Below are positions 27,796 to 36,653 of a stretch of 64,000 bases of DNA, piece after piece (positions within the stretch are counted from its first letter, which is position 1; every line of letters begins with the position of its first letter). Under the pieces are notes generated by a model that was not told the DNA's origin, ran no database searches, and saw nothing but the letters and a program-made list of their open reading frames with translations. The translations under genes and the position numbers were made by a program. This stretch comes from Gammaproteobacteria bacterium. GTDB taxonomy: Bacteria > Pseudomonadota > Gammaproteobacteria > Steroidobacterales > Rariloculaceae. The stretch is taken from contig JAJDVG010000006.1 in NCBI GenBank assembly GCA_022826245.1, forward strand, positions 5,001 to 69,000, in the 5' to 3' direction.

Positions 27796-29347
27796 CTCAG
27801 GAAAGACTCCAGCCTGGCTGTGTGCCGGCCCTGCGCGGCGGGAGCGCGGTCGAAGGACTGCCGGCGCCGCGATCGCGGGCCTGTGCTGCGCACTGCTCGG
27901 GCCGCTTGCGGCAGCGCAGCCGATCGTCATCGGCAGCAAGACGTTTACCGAGAGCTACGTGCTCGCCGAGATCATGGCGCAGCTACTTGAGGCTGAGGGC
28001 CACGAGGTCGAACGGCGGTTCGGTTTCGGCGGCACGCGAGTCGTCTTCGAGGCGCTCAGGGCCGGGGAAGTGGACATCTATCCCGAGTACAGCGGCACGA
28101 TCACGCAGGCCATCCTGACATCGGGCGCGGAGTTTGGCACGGAGGAATTCACGGCGGAGCTCGAGTCCTTCGGGCTCGAGCCGCTCGCGACGCTTGGCTT
28201 CAACAATACGTACGCACTGGCCGTCACGGGCGATACGGCCGAACGGCTGGGGCTCACCACGGTCTCCGATCTCGCCGACCATCCGGAGCTCCGGTTCGGG
28301 GTGAGCCATGAGTTTCACGATCGCACCGACGGATGGCCGGGCGTCAGTACGGAGTACGGTCTGCCGCAGACGACTGTCGGCATCGAGCACGGGCTCGCGT
28401 ACCGCGCCATGCTGGAGGGGGCGCTCGATGTCACAGACGCCTACTCGACCGACGGCGATCTGGCGCGTTTCGATTTCGTCGTTCTTGAAGATGACCGGAA
28501 CTTTTTCCCGAGCTACTTCGCATTGCCGCTCGTCAGGCGCGCGCTGGCTCCGGAGGTCAAGGAGATCCTGAACCGGCTGGCCGACTCGCTGAGCGATGCC
28601 GCCATGCGCGAGCTCAACGCCGAGGTTTCGATCGAGCGGCGCACGTTCGGCGATGTCGCGGGGCAGTTCCTGCGCGAGCGGAGTTTCGTTGCCGCCGGAC
28701 AGGACGAACGGCGGGCCAACTCGCTTGCCGCGAATCTGCTCGACAACACGATCGTGCACCTGAAGCTCACCGGTATCGCCGTTGCCGCCGCGTGCGTGCT
28801 CGGAGTCGGGCTCGCGCTCGCGGTTCACCGCTCGCGGCCGCTGTCGCGCGCGGTGCTCTACGTGACGGGTCTGTTGCAGACGATCCCGTCGATCGCGCTG
28901 CTGGCATTGATGATTCCGCTCGTCGGGATCGGTCAGGTGCCGGCGATCATCGCGCTGTTCCTGTACTCCCTGCTGCCCATCGTGCGCAACACGATCACGG
29001 CGCTGCTCACGATCGATCCGTTGCTCAAGCGCGTTGCGGCCGGCATGGGGATGACCCAATCCGAGCAGCTCCGGCACGTCCATCTGCCGCTCGCGCTGCC
29101 GCACCTGCTCGCGGGGCTGCGCATCGCCGCGGTGGTCAGCATCGGCACGGCGACGCTCGCGGCGTTCATCGGCGCGGGCGGGCTCGGTGAGCCGATCGTG
29201 ACCGGGCTCGCATTGAACGACACGGCGCTGATCCTGCAGGGGGCGATCCCCGCGGCCGGTCTTGCGCTCGCGACGGAGCTCGTCTTCGAGCTGCTCGAAC
29301 GCCGGCTCGTGCCGGGGCACATGATGACCTCCCGGCTGCCGGCTTGA
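27785..29347 (+). CDS. Fused substrate-binding protein and permease of an osmoprotectant ABC importer
   Basis: 520 residues in one chain. A signal-like helix ([21 protein letters not shown]) leads to an OpuAC/QAT binding domain at about residues 40-310 ([64 protein letters not shown]). It is followed by a BPD-type permease of about five helices ([20 protein letters not shown] ... [47 protein letters not shown] is the EAA loop). The order is binding domain first, the reverse of OpuABC-like fusions. GTG 27785 overlaps the ATPase gene by 11 bases. The ligand is not certain: betaine, choline, carnitine or ergothioneine-like compounds are possible. Confidence 0.88.
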   Translation: MSISSGKTPAWLCAGPARRERGRRTAGAAIAGLCCALLGPLAAAQPIVIGSKTFTESYVLAEIMAQLLEAEGHEVERRFGFGGTRVVFEALRAGEVDIYPEYSGTITQAILTSGAEFGTEEFTAELESFGLEPLATLGFNNTYALAVTGDTAERLGLTTVSDLADHPELRFGVSHEFHDRTDGWPGVSTEYGLPQTTVGIEHGLAYRAMLEGALDVTDAYSTDGDLARFDFVVLEDDRNFFPSYFALPLVRRALAPEVKEILNRLADSLSDAAMRELNAEVSIERRTFGDVAGQFLRERSFVAAGQDERRANSLAANLLDNTIVHLKLTGIAVAAACVLGVGLALAVHRSRPLSRAVLYVTGLLQTIPSIALLALMIPLVGIGQVPAIIALFLYSLLPIVRNTITALLTIDPLLKRVAAGMGMTQSEQLRHVHLPLALPHLLAGLRIAAVVSIGTATLAAFIGAGGLGEPIVTGLALNDTALILQGAIPAAGLALATELVFELLERRLVPGHMMTSRLPA

Positions 29348-29380
29348 GCTGACGGGTCCGGCCGCCGGGTAAAGCGCGCG

Positions 29381-31279
29381 TCAGCTCGAGCCGGTTTCGA
29401 TCAGCAGGTCATTGATGCGCTTTACGAACGCGGCCGGGTCGTCGAGCTGGCGGCCTTCGGCAAGAGCGGCCTGATCGAGAATCACCGCCGAAAGCGTCTC
29501 GAACCTGTCGTCGTCGTTCTCGGCGGCGAGCTTGACGATCAGCGGGTGCGACGGGTTGATCTCGAGGTTGGGCAGCGCGGCCGGAGCTTCCTGGCCCGAG
29601 GCCTTGAGCAGCTCGCGCATCTGGTAGCCGAGGTCATGCTCGTTGAGCACGAGGCAGGCTGCCGACTCCTTGAGCCGCGTGCTGACGCGGACTTCCTCGA
29701 CGCGTTCGCGCAGGGCGCGCTTGATGCGCTTGACGAGGTGCTTGCGTTCCTTGTCGTCGCCGGCCTCGATGGATTCGGCAGCGTCGTCGCCCGGCAGGTC
29801 CAGCTCGCCGCGGCCGATGTCCCTGAACGACTTGCCGTTGTATTCGTCGAGGTATTGCATCGCCCATTCGTCGATCCGGTCCGACAGCAGCAACACTTCG
29901 ATGCCGCGCTCCCTGAAGGCCTCGAGGTGCGGGCTGGAGCGGGCGGCCAGCGGTGAGTCGGCCAGCAGGTAATAGATCGACGCCTGGTCGTCCGGCGCGT
30001 CCCCGAGGTAGTCGCCGAGGCTTCGGTCCGGCGCGACGCCGTCGGATTTCGTCGTGTTGTACCTCAGGAGCCCGGCGATCTTGTCGCGATTGGCCGGATC
30101 CTCGGCCAGACCTTCCTTGAGCGTCGTGCCGAACTGTTCCCAGAAGGTCGCGTACTTCGCCGCATCGTCGTTGGACAGCTTCCCGAGCAGGTCGAGCACG
30201 CGTTTGGTCAATGCGCTCTTCATCGCCCCGACGGCGGGGTCCTGCTGGATCATCTCGCGCGACACGTTCAGCGACAGATCGCCGCAGTCGACGATGCCCC
30301 TGACGAACCTGAGATAAAGCGGCAGGAATTCGGTGGCCCGATCGGTGATGAACACGCGCTGCACGTAGAGCTTCACGCCCTTCGGCGATTCCCGGTTCCA
30401 CAGATCGAACGGGGCCACCGACGGGACGTAGAGCAGGCTCGTGTATTCGCGCTTGCCTTCGACGCGGTTGTGACTCCACGTCAGTGGATCGCTGAAGTCG
30501 TGGGCGATGTGCCGGTAGAACTCGATGTATTCGTCGTCGCCGACTTCGGTGCGCGGCCGAGTCCACAGGGCTTTCGCGCGATTGACGGTTTGCTCGTCGG
30601 CCGTTTCGTCGTCGTCTTCGCCGTCGCCGGCCGCGCTCGCGCGCATGCGTACGGGGAAGCTGATGTGATCGGAGTACTTCCTGATCAGCGAGCGGATGCG
30701 CACTTCCTGGAGGAACTCGTTCGCGTCGGACTTGAGCTTGAGCCTGACCGTCGTGCCGCGGTCCGTCTTCTCGATTTGCCGCAGGCTGTATTCGCCCTGA
30801 CCGTCGGAACGCCAGAGCACGCCGTCTTCCGCCGGGAGATCGGCACGGCGGCTTGCGACCTCGACTTCCTCGGCGACGATGAACGCCGAGTAGAAGCCGA
30901 CGCCGAACTGGCCTATGAGCTGCGCGTCCTTTTGCTGGTCGCCCGTCAGGCTTTCGAGATACCGCTCCGTGCCCGAATGGGCGATCGTGCCCAACTGCTC
31001 GATGATGTCGTCGCGGCTCATGCCGATGCCGTTGTCGGCGACCGTGAGCGTGCCCGCGTCGCGATCGATCGCGATGTCGATCGCAAGCTCGTCATCGCCG
31101 ACGAGCTCGGCGTTCGCGAGCGCCTCGAAGCGCAGGCGGTCCGCCGCATCGGAGGCGTTGGAGATCAGCTCGCGCAGGAAGATCTCCCGGTCGCTGTACA
31201 GGGAATGCACCATGAGGTGCAGCAGTTGTCTGACTTCGGCCTGAAAGCCGAAGGTCTCGGGAGTCGCGGCCTCCGACAT
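29381..31279 (-). CDS. htpG: Molecular chaperone HtpG (Hsp90)
   Basis: Cytosolic Hsp90 homodimer that remodels client proteins with DnaK. 632 residues. The GHKL ATPase motifs are intact: LRELISNASDAADRLRFEAL, TVADNGIGMSRDDI, IGQFGVGFYSAFIVA and DRGTTVRLKLK. Middle and C-terminal domains are complete (VQRVFITDRATEFLPLYLRFVRGIVDCGDLSLNVSRE). The ATG has GAGGAC upstream, and a heat-shock promoter lies 38-63 bases before it. Monocistronic as far as can be seen. Confidence 0.97.
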   Translation of the reverse strand: MSEAATPETFGFQAEVRQLLHLMVHSLYSDREIFLRELISNASDAADRLRFEALANAELVGDDELAIDIAIDRDAGTLTVADNGIGMSRDDIIEQLGTIAHSGTERYLESLTGDQQKDAQLIGQFGVGFYSAFIVAEEVEVASRRADLPAEDGVLWRSDGQGEYSLRQIEKTDRGTTVRLKLKSDANEFLQEVRIRSLIRKYSDHISFPVRMRASAAGDGEDDDETADEQTVNRAKALWTRPRTEVGDDEYIEFYRHIAHDFSDPLTWSHNRVEGKREYTSLLYVPSVAPFDLWNRESPKGVKLYVQRVFITDRATEFLPLYLRFVRGIVDCGDLSLNVSREMIQQDPAVGAMKSALTKRVLDLLGKLSNDDAAKYATFWEQFGTTLKEGLAEDPANRDKIAGLLRYNTTKSDGVAPDRSLGDYLGDAPDDQASIYYLLADSPLAARSSPHLEAFRERGIEVLLLSDRIDEWAMQYLDEYNGKSFRDIGRGELDLPGDDAAESIEAGDDKERKHLVKRIKRALRERVEEVRVSTRLKESAACLVLNEHDLGYQMRELLKASGQEAPAALPNLEINPSHPLIVKLAAENDDDRFETLSAVILDQAALAEGRQLDDPAAFVKRINDLLIETGSS

Positions 31280-31316
31280 GGGCGAGTCCTCAGCAAACCG
31301 TCACTTGACGGCTACC

Positions 31317-31342
31317 ATGGGGTCGGATGGACGTTTTTCAAG
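31317..31342 (-). promoter_or_regulatory. Sigma-32 heat-shock promoter of htpG
   Basis: On the minus strand, CTTGAAA (31342-31336), a 13-bp spacer and CCCCAT (31322-31317, continuing GG). This fits the sigma-32 consensus CTTGAAA-N11-16-CCCCATNT in all but one position, and lies directly upstream of a classical heat-shock gene. Expected transcription start is near 31308, giving a leader of about 30 nt. Confidence 0.85.
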
Positions 31343-31504
31343 GCGGTTCCAGGCGTTCCGTCGGACAGGGGCGGCCCGATGCGGCGGTCAAGTCCAAGCC
31401 GTCGCGGCAGGATCGCCGTTTACCGAGCCGTCTTCGGCGAGGCGGTCTTGCGCTCCATGCACAGCGCGCCCGCTATGGCCCGTCAGGGCCGGCGCTCCAG
31501 ATTG

Positions 31505-32026
31505 CTACGGTCGAATCTCGATCGGCGTCGGCACTTCCGTCATGAGCCAGATATCGATCATGTCGGAGTTCGAGACGGCGATACAGCCGTCGGTCCAGTC
31601 CCCGTACTTGTACCAGTTCTCGTCGTATCTGGGCTCGTTGGGTTGGCCGTGAATCATGATCTGGCCGCCGGGACTGACGTCGAGAGCTTGTGCGCGGGCC
31701 CGATCCTGCTCGTTCGGATAGGAGATCTTGAGCGACAGGAAATAATCGCTCGCGGTGTTTCTGGCCTCGATCCAGTAGAGGCCTTCGGGCGTCTTGAAGT
31801 CGCCGGCGCGCTGCTTGTGGCCCCTCGGCGCGAGGCCGAGCGCGATGTCGAACTCCCTGAGCACCCTGCCGGCCTTGAGCAGATACATCTTGCGCTCGGA
31901 CTTCTCGACGAGAATCCGGTCGGCCATCTCGTACGCCGGCGCGGATCCGTTCTGCGCATGGGCGAGGCCGGCCGCCGCGAGCGCCGCGAGAACCGAAAGC
32001 GACCAAAGGAAGCGGAGCATGCCCAT
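31505..32026 (-). CDS. Exported L,D-transpeptidase, YkuD family
   Basis: 173 residues: signal peptide (LRFLWSLSVLAALAAAGLAHAQ), then a compact YkuD domain. ILVEKSERKMYLLKAGRVLREFDIALG is the first strand pair; catalytic motif IMIHGQPNEP and, later, TDGCIAVSNSDM supply the His and the nucleophilic Cys, corresponding to the family HXX14-17[S/T]HGCh pattern with D before G. Acts in the periplasm on peptidoglycan or lipoprotein attachment. No LysM domain. Stands alone, reading away from lpxL. Confidence 0.88.
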   Translation of the reverse strand: MGMLRFLWSLSVLAALAAAGLAHAQNGSAPAYEMADRILVEKSERKMYLLKAGRVLREFDIALGLAPRGHKQRAGDFKTPEGLYWIEARNTASDYFLSLKISYPNEQDRARAQALDVSPGGQIMIHGQPNEPRYDENWYKYGDWTDGCIAVSNSDMIDIWLMTEVPTPIEIRP

Positions 32027-32181
32027 CGGTCGGAGACTCTAAAGCATCGCTGCCGCGATTCGCAATTCCGGGCGGGAGGTCCGGCCGGTCGCGGATCGAG
32101 CGCCCGCGCGGTGCCGCAGTGCCGCCTTCGATCGTCCCCGCGCTGTTAACATGCACCGCATCGATCCGCTTGCCGTTGACG

Positions 32182-33147
32182 ATGTCATCCGCTCCCTCTG
32201 CTGACAACAGTTCCGCCGGCCCACTTGCATCCGGGGACCTGTCGCTCGCGCAGTTCCGCGCGCCGCGCTACTGGCCGACCTGGCTGCTTTGGCTGTTCCT
32301 GCACGCTGTCGCGCGCTTGCCGCTGTCCGTGCAGATGGCGCTCGGCAGGCGGCTCGGCCCGATCCTCGCCCGCATCAGGAAGCGAGACCGTGCCGTGGCG
32401 CGCCGCAACCTCGAGCTTTGCTTCGGAGATCTTTCGGCGGCGGATCGCGAGCAACTTCTCGAGCAGCATTTCGAGTCGGTGGGCCTGTCGCTCGTCGAGA
32501 TGGCGATCGGCTGGTTCGCTCCGCTCGAGCGCCTGGGCCGCATCGTCCGGGTCGAAGGGCGCGAGCACCTGGATGGCGCGCTGGCCCGCGGCAGGGGCGT
32601 GCTGCTGATCAGCGCCCATTTCACGACGCTGGAGGTGGGCGTCTCCATCCTCGAGGATCTGTGTCCGCGCATCGCGACGATGTACCGGACCCAGCGCAAC
32701 CCGATGATGGACGTGATGATCCGGCGCGGCCGCAGCCGCTTCGCGAGCGTGCAGATTCCCCGCGACAACGTCCGCGAGCTGCTCAGGCGGCTCAAGGCGA
32801 ACGATGTCGTCGCTTACATGCCCGACCAGACGTATCTCGGCAACCAGAGCGCCATGCTGCCGTTCTTCGGCGAACCCGCCATGACGAACATCGTGACGAG
32901 CAAGCTCGCGCGGATCAGCGGCGCGGCGGCTTTGCCTTATTTCTTCCGCCGGCTGCCCGACGATTCGGGCTATGTCGTTGAGATCGGGCCGCCGATACCG
33001 GGCTTTCCGAGCGACGATCCCGAGGCCGACACACGCGAGTTCGTGGCGCGCCTGGAGGACTACATCCGCCGCGCGCCCGAGCAGTACCTGTGGCTCTACA
33101 AGAAGTTCAAGCGCCGGCCGGAGCCCTACGGTAATCCCTATCGGTAG
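32182..33147 (+). CDS. lpxL: Lipid A biosynthesis lauroyl-type acyltransferase
   Basis: Inner-membrane acyltransferase adding a secondary acyl chain to Kdo2-lipid A. 321 residues; N-terminal hydrophobic helix (YWPTWLLWLFLHAVARLP), RKRDRAVARRNLELCFGDLS, the HX4E catalytic pair in ISAHFTTLEVG, MYRTQRNPMMDVMI and YMPDQTYLGNQSAMLPFFGEPAMT, closing with EQYLWLYKKFKRRPE. HX4E resembles LpxL more than LpxM, but chain length and position cannot be read by eye. ATG 32182 is preferred; an upstream start at 32119 would give an unusual leader. Confidence 0.88.
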   Translation: MSSAPSADNSSAGPLASGDLSLAQFRAPRYWPTWLLWLFLHAVARLPLSVQMALGRRLGPILARIRKRDRAVARRNLELCFGDLSAADREQLLEQHFESVGLSLVEMAIGWFAPLERLGRIVRVEGREHLDGALARGRGVLLISAHFTTLEVGVSILEDLCPRIATMYRTQRNPMMDVMIRRGRSRFASVQIPRDNVRELLRRLKANDVVAYMPDQTYLGNQSAMLPFFGEPAMTNIVTSKLARISGAAALPYFFRRLPDDSGYVVEIGPPIPGFPSDDPEADTREFVARLEDYIRRAPEQYLWLYKKFKRRPEPYGNPYR

Positions 33148-33195
33148 CCGCGTTCCTGTCGGCGTGCCGGCCGACGGGAGTCGCCCCGCGATCCG

Positions 33196-34284
33196 CTACT
33201 CCTGCAGCAGCAACTCCTCAAGCCTGCCGCGCTCGAGCATGTCGATGTAGTGCTGGGTCGGATCGCAGGGCGGGCTTTCGAACAGGTTTCGCGCGTCGCC
33301 GCGCTGCGAGCCGCGCGTGCGGACGAGCGGCGCGGTGTAGAGCGAGTCGTGGATCGTCATCGTGCGGTCGATGGTCAGGCCGTCCTCGGCAATCTCCCAG
33401 CGCTCCACGATGCGCGTGTCGTCGCCGCCCGACATCGGGTAGCCCGAACCGTCGAGCCAGCCGGGCTCGAGCAGCGTCGTCTCGATGACGAGCGTACGGT
33501 CTTCCCAGCGGCCGACGGAGAAGCCCATCGAGGACAGGGGCCGGTCGTCGGGTTCGCCGCGCTCGTCCATCCAGACCCAGCGCGGCGTGTTGTCCTGCAG
33601 GAAGATCATGACGTAGTGAGTGCCCGCGTCGACGATCTCCATCGGGTACGGCGAGCCGAAGATGCGCGGCAGTCCCGCGGGCAGGCAGCGCAGCACGTGA
33701 TCGTCGCCGAATTCGCGGGCTTCGTAGACGGCCCGGCTCTCGGCCGTGAGCGGCATGGGATCGGGTTCGAAGTCGTCGACCGTCGTCCGGAATCGGTAGC
33801 GGTTGTCCCAGAACCCGGAAATGTCGATTTCGTAGTCGTTCGTCGAGTAGGTGTAGTCGATGTTCGGGTCGGCGGTCACCTGAGCGACGCTACCCGCGTT
33901 CACGCATCGTCCGAAACGCCGGCCGCTCTCGTGGACGATGCACTCCGGGTACATCTTTTTCGCGCCGTCGCGGCCGAGGTTGCCGTTCGCCCTGACCATG
34001 TCGCCGACCTGTATGGAGTCGCGTGTCCAGCCCTCGCGGCGGTAGGTCGGCAGGTTGCCGGGCGGCTGCAGCGACCACTCCTGGATCGTGCCGTCCGGCA
34101 TGCGGGCGTCGATGATGTAGCGGATATGCGGGTTCGCCCACCATACGCGCGTGACCTCGCCCTCGAGCTCGCCTTCGATGTTGGCGTCGAATTCGGTGCT
34201 GAATGCGTGGTGCGCCAGCGTTTGCGCGGTGCCTCCCAGCGTGAGGGCTGCCCCGATCACCATGAAGCCTGTTGCAAATCTCAT
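33196..34284 (-). CDS. Exported DUF6152 domain protein, fused form
   Basis: 362 residues with a signal peptide (FATGFMVIGAALTLGGTAQTLAHH). An N-terminal DUF6152-type domain (HHAFSTEFDANIEGELEGEVTRVWWANPHIRYIIDARMPDGTIQEWSLQPPGN ... GDMVRANGNLGRDG) is followed by a second conserved module (LPAGLPRIFGSPYPMEIVDAGTHYVMIFLQDN ... SVGRWEDRTLVIETTLLEPGWLDGSGYPMSGGDDTRIVERW). The second module resembles the separate 265-residue protein encoded at 48465. DUF6152 has no assigned activity. A 9-bp hairpin lies 27 bases before the start. Confidence 0.75.
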   Translation of the reverse strand: MRFATGFMVIGAALTLGGTAQTLAHHAFSTEFDANIEGELEGEVTRVWWANPHIRYIIDARMPDGTIQEWSLQPPGNLPTYRREGWTRDSIQVGDMVRANGNLGRDGAKKMYPECIVHESGRRFGRCVNAGSVAQVTADPNIDYTYSTNDYEIDISGFWDNRYRFRTTVDDFEPDPMPLTAESRAVYEAREFGDDHVLRCLPAGLPRIFGSPYPMEIVDAGTHYVMIFLQDNTPRWVWMDERGEPDDRPLSSMGFSVGRWEDRTLVIETTLLEPGWLDGSGYPMSGGDDTRIVERWEIAEDGLTIDRTMTIHDSLYTAPLVRTRGSQRGDARNLFESPPCDPTQHYIDMLERGRLEELLLQE

Positions 34285-34310
34285 TGCCGTGTTTCCCTGC
34301 TCGGACTGGA

Positions 34311-34333
34311 CCCCGATGTCCCCCACATCGGGG
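34311..34333. repeat. Perfect hairpin upstream of the fused DUF6152 gene
   Basis: CCCCGATGT (34311-34319), loop CCCCC, ACATCGGGG (34325-34333): a perfect 9-bp stem. It is 27 bases upstream of the ATG at 34284, so either a leader hairpin or an operator. No T run on either strand. A second palindrome, AGCGGCTC-C-GAGCCGCT, lies at 34477-34493, 28 bases before the phoD start on the other side. Confidence 0.5.
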
Positions 34334-34521
34334 CCGAACGACTCTAGTCTACATTTTCGCGCGGACGGTGCGGAAGCCGGATCCGCGGCCAGGGATGCCC
34401 CTGACGATTGTGTGTACCATAGCCGCCAACAGTGAACGGGCCGCAAGTGCCCGCGCAGATACCGCAGAACGCGCGCAGCGGCTCCGAGCCGCTGAGCCGC
34501 AAACAACAGGTAAACGATCCA

Positions 34522-36597
34522 ATGCAACAGACGCGCCGCGAGTTCCTCGCGCTCTTCTCCCGCACCGCGGGCTGCTTTGTCGCGACGGCATCGGTCAATG
34601 CGCTCGTCGGCTGTTCGATCCCGCGGTCGGGCGCGTCCGCCTACGGCTTTCCGCAGGGCGTCGCTTCCGCCGATCCCCAGCCCGACGCGGTCGTGCTCTG
34701 GACGCGAGTCGTGCCCGAAGCTCCGGACGCGGAGGAATCCGTGGCGCTGCGCCTGCAGCTCGCCCGCGACGAGGAGTTTTCCGAAGTCGTGCTCGAGGAT
34801 ACGTTCACGGCCGAGCGCGAGCTCGACTACACGGTGCGCTGTTTCGTCGATGGGCTGGAACCGGCGCGGACCTGGTACTACCGCTTCATCGATCCCGACG
34901 ACGGAACGAGCCGTACGGGCCGAACGCGCACCGCGCCGGCGCCGGACGCGGACGCGACGCTCACGGCCGGGCTCTGCTCCTGCCAGCACTACGAGGAGGG
35001 GCTCTTCAGCGCCTATCGAAGGCTCGTGCTCGACGATGCCGAAGCCCCGGCCGACCGCAAGATCGATCTCGTCATCCACACCGGCGATTACATCTACGAG
35101 GGCAACGAACGGCGGCAGACCGACGCGGACGGCCAGCCGATCGAGATCGTCAACCGCGACGGCTCGCCGCGCCGCGTTCCCGACGTCCCCGAGGCGGTGA
35201 CGCTCGATGACTACAGGGAACTGTACCGGACCTATCTGTCCGACCCGGACCTGCAGGAAGCTCGCGCCATGTTTCCATTCGTCCACACCTGGGACGACCA
35301 TGAACTCTTCAACGATTACTGGCAGAGCTTTCATCCGTCGGGTCCCATGCAGCGGCGCAAGGTCGATGCCAACCAGGCTTGGTTCGAGTACATACCGGCG
35401 GCCTTGAGCTTCGCTCAGGCCGGGCCGACGGGCACGAATCCGGCGCGCGACTTCATTCCGGGCGAAGTCGAAGACATGGAGCCGGCCGACTTCGACGACG
35501 ACTACCTGAGCCACGAGCCGAACAATCTCGCCGCGATCGGCACGCTCGCGATCCATCGCACGCTGCGCTGGGGAAGGATGGTGGAACTCATCGTCGTCGA
35601 CGGGCGCAGCTACCGCGGTCCGCGCGGTCTCGACAACGCGATCCTGGGCTCGGCAACGGTCGCCTATACGAACGCGCCGCTGCCGGCGCAACTGATCGAG
35701 GTCCAGAATGCGGGGCGCACGGCGAACGGCGGCAATCCGCCCGAAACGGTCGAACTCAACGGCGAGGAGCTCACCAATACGCGCCGGGATGCCCCGCGCA
35801 GCTCCCTGCTCGGCGCCGCTCAGAAGGCCTGGCTCAAGGAATCGCTCACGGCCAGCGACGCGCGCTGGAAGGCGATCTGCAACGATGTGCCGCTGCTGCG
35901 CTTCGGCTTCGACATGAGCTTTCGCGAGCACGGCAATCTCGACGATCTGTGGTGGACGGATAGCTGGGACGGCTATCCCGTCGAGCGCCGCGAACTGATG
36001 AGCTTCGTTCGCGACAACAGCCTGAGCAATGTCGTTTCGCTGACGGGCGACCGCCACGCCCACTTCGCGGGCCTCGTCTACGACGACTTCGATGGCGACG
36101 CCCCGACGCCGGCGGTACCCGAATTCGCGGGCACGGCCATCAGCGCCGGACCCCGGCTGAAGAACCAGGTGGCTTTCTCGGGCGGCGATCCGGAGGTCGA
36201 TCGCCTCATCGTGTTCGACGGCCGCGACGTTGGGATCGAGGGAGCGGTGCTGCCGGCGCTCAATGCCTGGCTGCTGTTCGGGCACGAAGCCGCCGCGACG
36301 CTCTCGGCAACCGGCGATACGGACGCTGCGCGCGGCGCCGCCAATCCGGCCGTGAATCCTCATCTGAGCTATGCGGACACGGACGCGCTCGGCTACACCG
36401 TCGTGCGGTTCACGACCGAACGGGCGGAAGCGGAATTCGTGACGATCGAGCAACCGGACCGGGACTACGGTGACGCCGGTCCGCCGGTACGGCGCCGGGT
36501 CAGGTTCTCGGTGCCGGTCTGGGAGCCGGGCGACGCGCCGACCCTGGTCGCCGGCGGCTCCGAGGGCGAGCCGCCGCTGATGGGGTTCAAGGTCTGA
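34522..36597 (+). CDS. PhoD-like alkaline phosphatase with Tat signal
   Basis: 691 residues. The twin-arginine signal TRREFLALFSRTAGCFVATASVNALVGC ends with a lipobox-like LVGC, so the exported protein may be lipidated. A PhoD N-terminal Ig-like domain (FPQGVASADPQPDAVVLWTRV) precedes the metallophosphatase domain: HTGDYIYEG, TWDDHELFNDYW and SLTGDRHAHFAG are the metal motifs. Phosphodiester or phosphomonoester hydrolysis in the periplasm is expected, with Fe/Ca in related enzymes. I chose ATG 34522, directly before the Tat motif; a GTG at 34432 is possible. It is divergent from the DUF6152 gene. Confidence 0.88.
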   Translation: MQQTRREFLALFSRTAGCFVATASVNALVGCSIPRSGASAYGFPQGVASADPQPDAVVLWTRVVPEAPDAEESVALRLQLARDEEFSEVVLEDTFTAERELDYTVRCFVDGLEPARTWYYRFIDPDDGTSRTGRTRTAPAPDADATLTAGLCSCQHYEEGLFSAYRRLVLDDAEAPADRKIDLVIHTGDYIYEGNERRQTDADGQPIEIVNRDGSPRRVPDVPEAVTLDDYRELYRTYLSDPDLQEARAMFPFVHTWDDHELFNDYWQSFHPSGPMQRRKVDANQAWFEYIPAALSFAQAGPTGTNPARDFIPGEVEDMEPADFDDDYLSHEPNNLAAIGTLAIHRTLRWGRMVELIVVDGRSYRGPRGLDNAILGSATVAYTNAPLPAQLIEVQNAGRTANGGNPPETVELNGEELTNTRRDAPRSSLLGAAQKAWLKESLTASDARWKAICNDVPLLRFGFDMSFREHGNLDDLWWTDSWDGYPVERRELMSFVRDNSLSNVVSLTGDRHAHFAGLVYDDFDGDAPTPAVPEFAGTAISAGPRLKNQVAFSGGDPEVDRLIVFDGRDVGIEGAVLPALNAWLLFGHEAAATLSATGDTDAARGAANPAVNPHLSYADTDALGYTVVRFTTERAEAEFVTIEQPDRDYGDAGPPVRRRVRFSVPVWEPGDAPTLVAGGSEGEPPLMGFKV

Positions 36598-36653
36598 AAG
36601 GAATCGGCCGGCAGCAATTTTCTCGTGGGGTCGCGGCTGGCAGCGCTTTCCCT

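Noticed and set aside
31477-31490. GGCCC-GTCA-GGGCC hairpin near the 3' end of the L,D-transpeptidase gene
   Set aside because: Only five pairs, no T run; common by chance in this base composition.
34285-36453. Upstream extension of the minus-strand DUF6152 frame across phoD
   Set aside because: The signal peptide at the ATG 34284 marks the true start; the extension is antisense to phoD and shows no domain.
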